From: Mytilus galloprovincialis
Taxonomy: Eukaryota; Mollusca; Bivalvia; Mytilida; Mytilidae
Direction of reading: 5' to 3'
NCBI RefSeq assembly: GCF_965363235.1
Contig: NC_134844.1
Coordinates: 71,293,497 to 71,357,496 of the forward strand
DNA length: 64,000 nucleotides
Positions 21,701 through 30,732 of this stretch are shown piece by piece. The notes beneath the pieces are model-generated. The model did not search any database, was not told the origin of the DNA, and was given only the letters and a program-made list of their open reading frames with translations. Position 1 is the first letter of the stretch. Every line of letters starts with the position of its first letter. The translations under genes were made by a program, and so were the position numbers.

Positions 21701-24700
21701 CGCAAACACTATGCCGATTTCGCTGAGTTAAAAGTTGAAATTGAAATGCAAACTACGGAACCTTTATTCTTATTCCAAGGTATAACATAAAGAATCAATG
21801 CGATAGAGCCCGGTAAAAAGTTTAAAAATAAGAATAAGATGAAATTCCGCGAAAGTCCATTAATTCAAAACATGACGTCATACAAATGAAAACACATAAG
21901 CTGAAGGATTTCCAATACCCTCAAAATTCAGATAATATTGGATTGTTGGTAGGTAAAGTTTTATGCATTATTCGCACATTTACTGTTTTCAGGTAGTCAA
22001 AATGGCGGCTCTTTATTTACGAAATTTCAACTGTGGTAGCTACGAGAAAATAATGTATATTGAAAATGGCAAATGTTGGGCTTTCGAATTTAAGAATTAC
22101 AAACATTTTTAACGGTCATCATTATTTAAGGAATAATTCATGCAAGCGATAGATTTATTAGAAATCTTTAGCTTTAAGTTATCCAACGAGGGATAAAATA
22201 GATCAGCCAAACACACGACATTCCCACCCTCGTTTCATTTTAATGATCGTATTTGTCTTATTCGAATTAAAATCATTCATGGAAGCCATGACATTACAGG
22301 CACCTGACTTGGGACGAGCACATACACACAGAATATGACGAGATTGATCATGTAAGCGGGATCCAAACCATCCCACTAACCCAGGACCGTGGTGTAACAG
22401 TACAACATAAGAACAAACTATAAAAATCAGTTGAAAAAGGCTTAAATCATCAGATAAATACAAATAGAAATATATATGACAAAACACAGAGTGGACGTGG
22501 CTGGGTGCTTGTATATCCTAACAACAAAAAGACATTAAGTACAGATCTGAAAATACTCGCAGTTAGTGACAGCTAGTTAAAAACCACTAGACACTAACAA
22601 ACTAATAACAAAAATCTAAGACTAATTTAATATGGCATATAGCCATGGGCGTTGTCAGTTTATTGTCGATTTATGAGTTTGACTGTCCCTCTGGTTTCTT
22701 TCGTCCCTCTTCTTTGATAAGCTTTCGCTGTATCCTCGTCTTCATTGAGATCTCTATTGAAAGGTTTGAAATACGTTTTTTCAAGTTCAATTTCCTCTAC
22801 TGCTCGTACAGGAGTATTTGGCCCCTGATTCTTTGGCAAAGGAAAGAAAATGGATTATTTCATTAACCGCACAGGAGACATATGAAAACTAGAAAGACCA
22901 AAACATATAAAAAGAAAGCGCAGAAAGCTCAATTGACTCATTGTAGAACCCCTAATCTCCGTTCAGTGTGTAATTGCCGAACTAAAATGAAATGAAGTCA
23001 TGCAAACTCCTTAGAGACAACCTCGTTACAAACTTTAATTTAATATTGTCAATCGCCAACAAAACTATTTAAGTAAAACTATACGGATTTTTGTACATTA
23101 TTTACTATATTTGTATTATTTTAAGATTGTATCTGTCTTTTAATCTGTCTTAGTTTGACGCGTATTTGGACTCGAGTTGGAGTCATTCACCTATTGTGAG
23201 TCACTAGTACGAGAGACATATTTTCCGATAACCTTTCACTTAACAAATACCAGTATTGGTCGGTAAATTTCACTCTTTATAAAATTATCTCTTTCATTAT
23301 CATTATATTTACCTCTGTGTCTTTCTTATTTTGTTCGCCCAGTTCTTGTTGTATTTCTCCGGTGTTTGTCTGATTTTGTTCGCTCAGATCTTGCTGTATT
23401 GCTCCTGTGTTTGTCTTATTTTGTTCGCCAAGTTCTTGCTGCATTGCTTCTGTGTTTGTCTGATTTTGTTCGCTCAGTTCTTGGTGTATTTCTCTTATGT
23501 TTGTCTTATTTTGTTCGCTCAGATCCTGCTGTATTGCTCCTGTGTTTGTCTTATTTTGTTCGCTCAGATGTTGCTGTATTGCTACTGTGTTTGTCTTATT
23601 TTGTTCGCTCATATCTTGCTGTGTTGCATATGTGTTTGTCTTATTTAGTTCGCTCAGTTCTTGGTGTATTTCTCCTGTGTTTGTCTTATTTTGTTCGCTC
23701 AGATCCCGCTGTGTTGCTCCTGTGTTTGTCTGATTTTGTTCGATCAGATCTTGATGTATTGCTCCTGTGTTTGTCTTATTTTGTTCGCGCAGACTTTGCT
23801 GTATTGCTTCTGTGTTTGTCTTATTTTGTTTGCTCAGATCTTGCTGTGTTGCTCCTGTGTTTGTCTTATTTTGTTCGCTCAGATCTTGCTGTATTTCTCC
23901 TGTGTTTGTCTTATTTTGTTCGCTCAGATCCTGCTGTATTGCTCCTGTGTTTGCCTTATTTTGTTCGCTCAGGTTTTGCTGTATAGCTCTGATTAATTTG
24001 TTTACTTTTTCCTCCAGGGTTAATTCCTCACTAAAATCATAATAGAGCAGGGAGCCAATTATAAAACTTAACCAGCTATCAGCCGTGTAACCTTTTTCCA
24101 TTTTCAATGGTATTATAGTTTTCCTCAATTGATACGCATATCTTGCCTCTATAACATTAAAAAACAATCAATTACATTACAAGACTATATCATAGTAACA
24201 CACATGGTCAATCAAAATGCATTGTTTATATGGAAAAAAGTATATTCGTCTGTTAATCATAGCATATTTTTTTACTTTGTAAGTACATACAATGTAAAGC
24301 TACTTATTGTTTGAAAAGATTAGAATTAACACTTTTAATTCATCAAATCATGTAAATGTTTATATGTTTCTTAAATTCACTTTATGAGCAATACATACCA
24401 GCTCTACAATTATAACTGTTCCTGTATTTAGACGAATAACAGACAAGTACAATATCTGCCTGCTCAATAGCGTTAGCCATATCATCGACTATGCAACCTT
24501 GCATATTATCTACATTCATCCATACTTTGATATTTTCGTTTTTCAAACTTTCAGATATCTTTTTAACTACCTCTTGGTGTCCCAAGTTGTAACTGATCAC
24601 AATGTGCCTTTCGCCTCTTCCTCCGACCACGGTTTGTTGCAAATCACCTAAGTTGCATAGAAAATAAATATTTTGTTTATTCATTCATTCATTCGTTCAT

Positions 24701-27700
24701 TCATTCATTGAGAGTAAAAGGACGAATATATGATTGACCGGCAATGATGTCGATAAACTCTTATTAAAACAAACAGACTGATAAAATTATTCAGTCAAAT
24801 GCAAAATATTTCTAGCATTGTTCATTGTTGTTATGTTAGTGTTCACGAAAACAAAACATGCCGCTTGATACTTTAGTCTTAGATGTATGGTGTTTTAAGT
24901 TGCTATTGGCTTTGAACTTGCTGTCAGTAACTGCGAGTATACTATCAGATATGTACTTATTGTCTTTTTTGTGTTGGAGTGTATAAGTACCCGGCCACTT
25001 CCACTCAGTGTTTTTGTATCCATCAGATGAGTTAAGCCTTTTTTAACAGATTTTTATAGTACGCTAGTTTACATTACAGTAATGTTGTACTACTACATCG
25101 CTATGCCAGGTCAAGGTAGGTGTGAAATCCTGCAAACATGTTTAACCCCACCACATTATGTATGCATGTGCTGTCCTAAGTCAGGGGCCTTGAATCCAGG
25201 GATTGTCGTCTGTTGTTGAGTTGCGTATTTGTTTTCTTTGATTTTTCGTGCATTAAACAGACCGTTTGTTTTCTCGTTTGAACTGTTTTACATTTGGTCA
25301 TTTCGAGGCATTTCATAGCTGACTACTAGGTGGTATGAGATTGTCTCATTGTTGAAGGCCATACGATTACATACAGTTGTTTATTTCTGTGTCAGTTGGT
25401 CTCTTATGTAGAGTTGTCTCCTTGGTAATCATACCACATCTTCTTTGTATATTCCAAACATATTACATTTTTTATCATTGCAGCTTTGATTTAACGATTC
25501 ATGTCATACATGATTTTGAAGCAAGATCATGGTTATGTTTTTAAGATAAGTTTGATGTTTCATTCGTTTTAAAAGTCTAGAAAACACTCCTTTGTCTAAG
25601 ATTGTCAAATGCCGTGATATTTTGTTATTACTAATAACAATATAATTACATGTATTCCTATGGTCTTTAATCATCTTAATCGTCCATACAGCATTTCTGC
25701 TAACCATTTTTACAGTTTGATCAGATGATTTAGACAATCTTTCCAATGTCGCTATCACCTTCCATTCCTTCTTTTCTATCATCTCTTTTCGGTTGTCATT
25801 ATCAAACGACAACGCCCAAACGGTACAAACGGCCTCTTAATAAGACAATGATATAAGTTATAAAATATATAATACAATTTAATTCAGACATTGTTTGAGA
25901 TATGGAAATATTTAATTCAATAATAATACTAATTGAAAATATAACTTCATATATATCATTTCCTCAACTTTCGTTTCAAAACTTACTCTTTATTATTCAT
26001 TTTGTACAAAATGTTTAACATTTGATAAGTAAACTTAGGTACAATATATTTACCACGTTGTTCCTCGACGTTTCCAGTGTCAATAATTTTTACAAGTATT
26101 GGAACTGCACCATGGTGTACTACCGTCCCTTTATTGCTATCATTTCTTGCCACCTGACGAACAACTGTTACAAATATAGATACTAGTTTGTTATTTATTA
26201 TATCAAGTACTCGGTTATAATTTCTGACTTTGATACACACATGTTTTTGATTTCCCATTATTTTGTTTTATTAAAAAAAAAATTATTTGATACTTTATTT
26301 CTACAGAAACACAAAAATCAATAAAATTGAAATAAAACGATAATTTGGACGATTAATCTTTATTTTGTCTCCATTGTGTTATGTAAGAAGACACCATTGC
26401 AGTGTTGAGAGTAATACATGCACTCTCTTTAATCTACATAAAAGTTAGTGTTTTCGTCTATATTCTGTTAAAAATAATTGTTTTACCAATTTCCCCCTTG
26501 TATTTCCACTGATCCGTTTCAATTGTTTTAACAAAGCGAAAGCACCTTCTTGTGTTTAAAGTATTAAAAATTCGATTGTAGTCTATCTATATATGTATAT
26601 ATATTTAGATCATACTAGATCGTTGGATTTGTCTGCAGGGATAAATGTATAAAGTTATTACAGGCTACGAAAAAGATATTTTCTATAGAAAAACCTAAAT
26701 ATTTGAATTTCCTGTGCATATATTTTCAAATTTAAGTAATATACACACTGTAGTTCATGTTTGCTGAATATGACATATGCTTTAATAAAAAGTTATACTT
26801 TTAAATTAATGTCACCAACGTGCCTTTTGAAGACTTACTTTTTTCGGGAACATTTATCCTCAAAACAACACATTATTAAAACTTATGAAAGAACAAATAT
26901 CTTACTGGCGGGGATATGTAGGCAATAAGAACATAAAGAGAATATGATAGTCTACCTATAAGGTGTATTAGGCATAGGTAACGGAACTTTATTTTATCAA
27001 CGGATATTTAAATAAGTACAAGTACACACCCGTGATATCGCGGGTCCGTGACTGAATTATAGTATTTAACTATGCCTAAGCCTTATTTTAGTAATTAGTA
27101 TTGTCATCTGATAAAGTCATGTCGATTATAAGATACAAAGTTTTCTCTGCTTTTAAATCTTTCTGTTTGAACCCGTCGACCTGGAACTTATCAATTATTG
27201 GTAATATTAATTATTTGGAAAACAAAAGGTCCTGGCTATCCAGGAATGGAGTATTTTTTTAATCAACAGCATTGTCCTATATTAGTTATCTTAGAAAGTC
27301 TTGCTGATTGCTGAATAAAACTACAATAGGGAACAATTTGACAATGATTGAATTTAGTAGTGTCAGCCCTTTGATTATGACCCGTGTATTTAGCAAAATC
27401 CTAACTACACCGTTTGGTGGTGCGCCTGTCAAATGCGGAACGTACAGATAAGGTAATAGCTAACAGGTGAATATACTATTGGTATCGGTATCGGATTCGA
27501 CCCGGAACTTGTTAATTATTGGCAATATTAATTATGTGGAAAACAAAAGGGTCTGGAGTGGTGTAATTTTTAATCTACACCATTGTCCTATATTAGTTAT
27601 ATATAGAGTTGAATTCTTTGATTTGTCGTTTTTACCCGATGACGGCTGACAAATTGGACCTCGTAATTTTAGTATTATAGATGTTATAAGTAATACAAAT

Positions 27701-30700
27701 GCCGATTCACTGACTATTGAGATGTTAATTGGCGTTGCAGTCCGCTATCAGTAATATCAATCGTGTGGTGTATATATGAAATTTGTACGCTATACATTTG
27801 TGAATCAGAAATGTTTCTTTGAACCTTCATCAAAAGTTCTCTTTTATCCCAATAAAACTAAAAACCATGGATGTTTATATGCTTGAAACTTGTAGACTAT
27901 ATGACAATAAACTCATCATAGATACCAGGATTAAATATTTTATTTACGCCAGACCCGCGTTTCGTCTACATCAGTGACTTTCGAATCCAAAAAAGTAAAT
28001 ACCAAATGAAGTACGAATTTGAAGAGCATTGAGACAAAAAGAGTTGTATTTTAAAAATCAAACGTTGAACTTTTTTTTGCATCAAAAGATCTGTCATGTT
28101 GGTTTGAAATTGTGTTTTCTACAAAATAATGCATAATAATATATTGTTTGTGCTTTTATTTCAATTGATATTTTTGCAGGTGAAATAGATACACTTTTCG
28201 ATGGCATCCATGTTGTTAAAAAAAATGTAGAAGGAACGCGTGGTTGTCGTTTGTTTATGTGGTTCATAAGTGTTTCTCGTTTCTCGTTTTTTATATAGAT
28301 TTGATCGTTGGTTTTCCCGTTTGAATGGTTTTACACTAGTATTTTTTGGGGGGGGGAAGGGGGGGGGGAATTTATGTATTAAATTAAAATTCCTTGTTTT
28401 TGACACTTTTATATGTCTGTGCTGTTTCTATCTGTAACAATCTTATCGATCTATTGCCCGAACACCACGCTTCTTCTTCGATCATTAAACGGTTATATTG
28501 TTGGCCCTTTATAGCTTGTTGTTCGATGTGAGCCTATACTCCGTGTTGAAGACCATACCTTGACCTATAATGGTTTACTTTTATAAATTTTGACTTGGTT
28601 AGAGACTTGTCTCATTGTCACTCATACCACATCTTCCCATATCTAATTAAAGATTTGAATGTGCAATTTGTATCTTTCGCCTTTCTTAAATGTTTGGAAA
28701 AATCAAATGCGATCAAAAATATTAACAAAACCATCGAAATTGTTTTCTCTCAGAAACGTCTAAATTGGTTAAAGGAATCCTTCGATCTTAAAATAATGCA
28801 TATAAAATTTTATATTTTGCATTAAACGTTTTTAACAACAACATACATGTGTTAGTCTAGTAACACTGAAAATCATTTTAAAAGTCTGGTAAAACAGAAA
28901 AACAGAGTTTATATGGATTTCTCAATAATCAATATCCCGTTTTGTTAAACAATATTGAATTCACTCTGTACTAAAAAAGCTGAAAGCCTAGCAAATAGAG
29001 GAAAAATAAGTATGGGACGTACTTCTAGCTAGTTTAATCACAGACCATCCGTAATACATTCTTTCTTTGCATTTCAATGCCTTCGTAATTGTAGACATTA
29101 AAAATTCAATAACATCAGGTTTTCTGTTTAAAATCCCACTTTCAGTTTCGTCCACCAGATTAGCTAGTGTTGCTAAGCATAATAGTAGAATCGTGTTGTC
29201 TTTTGAATCCAGATATGGTTTCAGTGCTTCAATGCATTCAACATCTCGAACGTTTTGAACATTATCCTCAACCATGGATATATTATACAGGATGGAAAGA
29301 AGCAATTCGAGAGTATTTCCACCTTCTCCTGACTTGTATAATAGACAGAAAAAAATGAACAGAACACAAACATATTGTTAGAATGAAATAATAAAGAGGT
29401 TTCGTGGAATTGCATATGTTATAAAAAAAAAAACAATATACAGAGACAAATGGTAATTTGTGAAAAGTTTCCATAGGATTACATTAAATGGGTTATACCT
29501 TTAAATTTAAACTCAATTCTTACAATTGGAAATGATGGTTGAAGTCGTTATTCAAATCATTTGATAACCTTCAACTGTTTCCCTGGAAAGCATTTCTCTT
29601 TTAAGTTTCCAGAATACAACTGTTTTTAGTAATTGTTGATAAGGAGTTCTATATAAAAAACAGACAATTTGACTATACTTTTTGCGGTGTTATGAAAAGA
29701 AATCTCCAAACCTTTATTCGCAGTTTTTACTAAGCTCCCTTACCTATCAATCTGAACATAAAATGTATATTTATTTTTTTCAAATTTTAGAAATAGTTCT
29801 TATTTGTATAATACAAATAAAAAAACATTATTCTGCGCGTATTTATAAAAGAGTAAAGAAGAATAATCATAAATACTTTGTGTACACAATGACCACAATA
29901 GGATAAGTCAAACTGTTTAATCTGAATACTAAGTAGCATGTTCTCGTCATAAAATGAAGGCGCCACTGGATTGTATGGGAGGCCCATAAACCATAAGATT
30001 TAGTCTGAGTTTTTCTGATTTTAATATTTGCTATATTTTAAAAATATTTGATATCAATTGTGGGCATTAATAAATTGTACTATGTCTTTTTGTAAAATTC
30101 AATCCTTTAGTAAAATATATCATTTCATTACGTTTAAATACCTTCATGTCAATATTGTCACCAAAAGAAATACATTTCCATTCTTGTAGTTTATCAGTCG
30201 CTCTTTTTAGAAAGTATTTTTCCCGCGCAATAATGCCACTCAGTTCACAGTTGTTATTTGAACAGTTCCCTAAATATCTCAACATTATACTTAAGAGAGC
30301 AATGCATTCTGGTTTTATTCCTGGATATTTAAAACGTTCTCCAGATTCCAATAGTTCAGCACTAATTTTGCAAAAAAATTCGACGATCCGATAATCTATC
30401 AAAAGTTTTGATAATTGTTTAAGCATGTCTGATCTTTCAATAGAAGATATCTTTTCAATGATAAACAAGTGCTTTGTAACCAGCGATAAAGTTGCTTTCT
30501 GAAACTCTTCGGTAACAAAATCAGTTTCGGTTCTTTTTGCTTCGTTTTCTTTTATAAATTTCATAGATTCTTCGGCTGCAACAATAAGATTTGATAAATC
30601 CACTAACTCATTTTCGCTGTCCGATTCATAACCATCACATGGCTTTACATCGTTTTGCAGTATAACAGGTTCATTTACTGCAAAGATAACTTTTCCCTGG

Positions 30701-30708
30701 ATTTCCAT
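18583..30708 (-). CDS. Gene A: ARM-TIR-TM-SAM membrane protein (SARM1-like parts)
   Basis: The ten coding exons, in order, are 30708-30142, 29332-29023, 26164-26054, 25835-25650, 24647-24399, 24148-23313, 21299-21129, 20444-20290, 19592-19532 and 18765-18583. All introns are GT-AG, the frame is kept, and the protein is 942 aa. Residues ~90-400 are helical ARM-type sequence (GAVPILVKII, ATLANLVDE). The TIR domain is ~402-515 (RHIVISYNLGHQ, IKVWMNVDNMQG, ADIVLVCYSSK). Fifteen 15-residue repeats occupy 529-753, a membrane helix ~777-799, and a SAM-like domain ~836-917. A Glu at 475 aligns with the SARM1 catalytic Glu. SARM1 itself is ARM-SAM-SAM-TIR and has no membrane helix, so this is not a plain orthologue. 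The likely role is NAD cleavage or immune and death signalling at a membrane, inferred from the domains. Gene B is its tandem paralogue. Confidence 0.85.
19532..19592 (-). CDS. Gene A coding exon 9: SAM middle
   Basis: This 61-bp exon has one leading base completing an Arg codon (CG+A), then KQLKALRGKDVAFIKLLVRE and donor GAG|GTTAGT. The gene B exon has the same length and 15 of 20 identical residues. It is too short for most ORF finders; the call rests on phase, splice sites and paralogy. Confidence 0.85.
19707..19775 (+). other. tRNA-like remnant (possible SINE head)
   Basis: TGGTAGCTCGGTAG resembles a pol III A box and GTTGATTCTATTCC, 40 bp later, a weak B box; a TTCCTGTCTTGAGGAA stem lies between. 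No intact cloverleaf with an acceptor stem could be drawn, so this is a tRNA-derived remnant rather than a functional tRNA. It lies in intron 8 of gene A. Confidence 0.25.
20290..20444 (-). CDS. Gene A coding exon 8: linker and SAM start
   Basis: This 155-bp exon has acceptor TTACAG and donor CG|GTACGT. It encodes a Pro/Glu-rich linker and then AMNWTLLQVEEWL, the Trp-x5-Val-x2-Trp-Leu start typical of SAM domains, then DMFLSTR. The gene B exon is also exactly 155 bp. Confidence 0.85.
20890..20990 (+). repeat. Dispersed bivalve repeat fragment
   Basis: The stretch GACGACGACGAACGACAGAC followed by GCCAAGAGTTGAGAAAATC and CACTTGGCCCTATGG matches a repeat I recall as widespread in molluscs (a GACGAC run then a ...CTTGGCCC end). 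It is intronic in gene A. Confidence 0.5.
21129..21299 (-). CDS. Gene A coding exon 7: transmembrane helix
   Basis: This 171-bp, 57-codon, phase-0 exon has acceptor GTTGCAG and donor AGA|GTTTGT. It encodes VLQNQQPLRKN, a linker, then MLFLLLLIGLSCLYL as the core of a ~23-residue hydrophobic helix, and ends SSKVCCYKECR. The gene B exon has the same length, a hydrophobic core at the same place and a C-x-YKEC end, which confirms that this is coding. The donor GTTTGT is weaker than the GTAAGT of gene B. Confidence 0.8.
21335..21550 (-). repeat. Dispersed repeat R2, reverse copy
   Basis: Reading the plus strand: TATGACTGCCAATGAGACA, then ACGGCCTTCAACAATGAG, then AACGGCCTAGTTTATG. This is the reverse complement of the copies at 14.3 and 25.1 kb. 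It starts right after exon 7 of gene A (upstream side). Confidence 0.65.
22210..22480 (+). repeat. Dispersed mollusc repeat fragment, DR-1 related
   Basis: It contains CACCTGACTTGGGACGAGCAC, GCGGGATCCAAACCATCCC and ATCAGTTGAAAAAGGCTTAA. The CTGACTTGGGA block is shared with DR-1 at 31.86 and 36.97 kb. Intronic in gene A. Confidence 0.5.
22540..22720 (+). repeat. Repeat-like intronic sequence
   Basis: AAAAACCACTAGACACTAAC and a CCATGGGCGTTGTCAGTTT block resemble the remains of a dispersed mussel repeat. There is no second copy in this window, so support is weak. Confidence 0.3.
23313..23987 (-). repeat. In-frame 45-bp coding minisatellite, 15 units
   Basis: Fifteen units of exactly 45 bp encode variants of AIQQDLSEQNKTNTG. 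The Ile at unit position 2 is Ile, Thr or Met, and position 6 is always Leu or Met. A fixed 15-residue period with hydrophobics at two positions fits a helical, possibly right-handed, coiled coil. Units differ from each other by several residues, so the array is not brand new. Gene B has one unit-like segment, AIQQELNRKNG. Confidence 0.95.
23313..24148 (-). CDS. Gene A coding exon 6: TIR second half and 15-residue repeats
   Basis: This 836-bp exon has acceptor TGTTATAG and donor GAG|GTAAAT. It opens with AG, completing the Glu codon begun in exon 5, then ARYAYQLRKTIIPLKMEKGY (TIR strand D and the following helix) and a Leu/Glu helix VNKLIR. From there to the donor it consists entirely of fifteen tandem 15-residue units (see the repeat entry). 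The gene B exon is only 239 bp because it lacks the expansion. Confidence 0.9.
24399..24647 (-). CDS. Gene A coding exon 5: TIR first half
   Basis: This 249-bp exon has acceptor ACTTAG and donor G|GTATGT, the same length as in gene B. It encodes VVGGRGERHIVISYNLGHQ (strand A), SLKNENIKVWMNVDNMQG, ADIVLVCYSSKYRNSYNCRA, a clear TIR core. The final G starts the codon of the putative catalytic Glu finished in exon 6. Confidence 0.9.
24677..24710 (+). repeat. ATTC microsatellite
   Basis: About eight copies of the tetramer ATTC (one with G) lie 30 bp upstream of exon 5 of gene A, in intron 4. Confidence 0.9.
25130..25440 (+). repeat. Dispersed repeat R2
   Basis: CTGTCCTAAGTCAGG, GATTGTCGTCTGTTGTTG, CGTTTGAACTGTTTTACATT, CTCATTGTTGAAGGCC and GAGTTGTCTCCTTGG follow each other as in the 14.3-kb copy. 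It is the best preserved R2 copy in the window, in intron 4 of gene A. Confidence 0.7.
25650..25835 (-). CDS. Gene A coding exon 4: ARM-type helices
   Basis: This 186-bp exon encodes EAVCTVWALSFDN, WKVIATLERLSKSSDQTVKM and ends AVWTIKMIKDHRNT with a split Cys codon (T|GT). Acceptor ATTAAG, donor T|GTAATT. The gene B exon is 15 bp shorter (fewer residues around DNDNRKE and IKMIKDH) but shares both splice phases. Confidence 0.85.
26054..26164 (-). CDS. Gene A coding exon 3: ARM repeat
   Basis: This 111-bp exon, identical in length to that of gene B, encodes VRQVARNDSNKGTVVHHGAV then PILVKIIDTGNVEEQR. The N-x2-N-K...G-A-V/I-P-x-L-V pattern is the classic Armadillo helix 2/3 signature. Acceptor GTAACAG, donor G|GTAAAT. 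Confidence 0.9.
26990..27650 (+). repeat. Dispersed repeat with two ~110-bp direct copies
   Basis: The left edge has a CGTGATATCGCGGGTCCGTG block. A block with ATTATTGGTAATATTAATTA, GGAAAACAAAAGG and CATTGTCCTATATTAGTTAT occurs at 27185-27290 and again, slightly diverged, at 27505-27600. It is intronic in gene A (intron 2). Confidence 0.6.
27905..28060 (+). mobile_element. Mussel MITE, partial (GCGTTTCGTCTAC family)
   Basis: AAACTCATCATAGATACCAG, a CCAGACCCGCGTTTCGTCTAC block and CATCAGTGACTTTCG match half of the palindromic element at 37925-38215. It is intronic in gene A. Confidence 0.7.
28230..28640 (+). repeat. R2-related repeat with poly-G tract
   Basis: CGTGGTTGTCGTTTGTTTATG, a CGTTTGAATGGTTTTACA block, a G-rich stretch at 28348-28370, then AGACTTGTCTCATTGTC and ACTCATACCACATCTTCC. 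These blocks follow the R2 order in degraded form. Intronic in gene A. Confidence 0.45.
29023..29332 (-). CDS. Gene A coding exon 2: ARM-type helices
   Basis: This 310-bp exon begins at phase 0 after ACAAG (SGEGGNTLELLLSILYNISM) and ends AGA A|GTACGT. It encodes ECIEALKPYLDSKDNTILLL and CLATLANLVDETESGIL, typical ARM/HEAT-like helices. The gene B exon is 292 bp, with the same phases and an in-frame stop where this one reads Lys. Confidence 0.85.
30142..30708 (-). CDS. Gene A coding exon 1 with start codon
   Basis: The first ATG of the inferred mRNA is at 30706-30708 (MEIQGKVIFAVNEP). The leader has an in-frame TGA upstream across the exon junction, so no longer N-terminus is possible. The exon encodes 189 residues: an acidic Ser/Glu start and then helices such as SDMLKQLSKLLIDYRIVEFF. 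Donor AAG|GTATTT. The acceptor of this exon is at 30732/30733 (GACTCAG). No signal peptide is seen. Confidence 0.8.
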
Positions 30709-30732
30709 GGCAGTACGTCGTCGTGAGTCTTT

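Noticed and set aside
23313-23987. CRISPR-like array (regular 45-bp period)
   Set aside because: There are no spacers; the whole unit repeats and is coding within a eukaryotic exon.
23331-24042. Long plus-strand open frames with LLLCLSYFVRSD-type repeats
   Set aside because: They are the antisense of the 45-bp coding minisatellite of gene A. The minus-strand frame continues a TIR exon with proper splice sites, so the plus-strand frames are shadows.
18583-30708. Calling gene A a SARM1 orthologue
   Set aside because: The domain order differs (TIR is internal), only one SAM-like domain is seen, and a membrane helix is present. SARM1-like parts are named, but not orthology.
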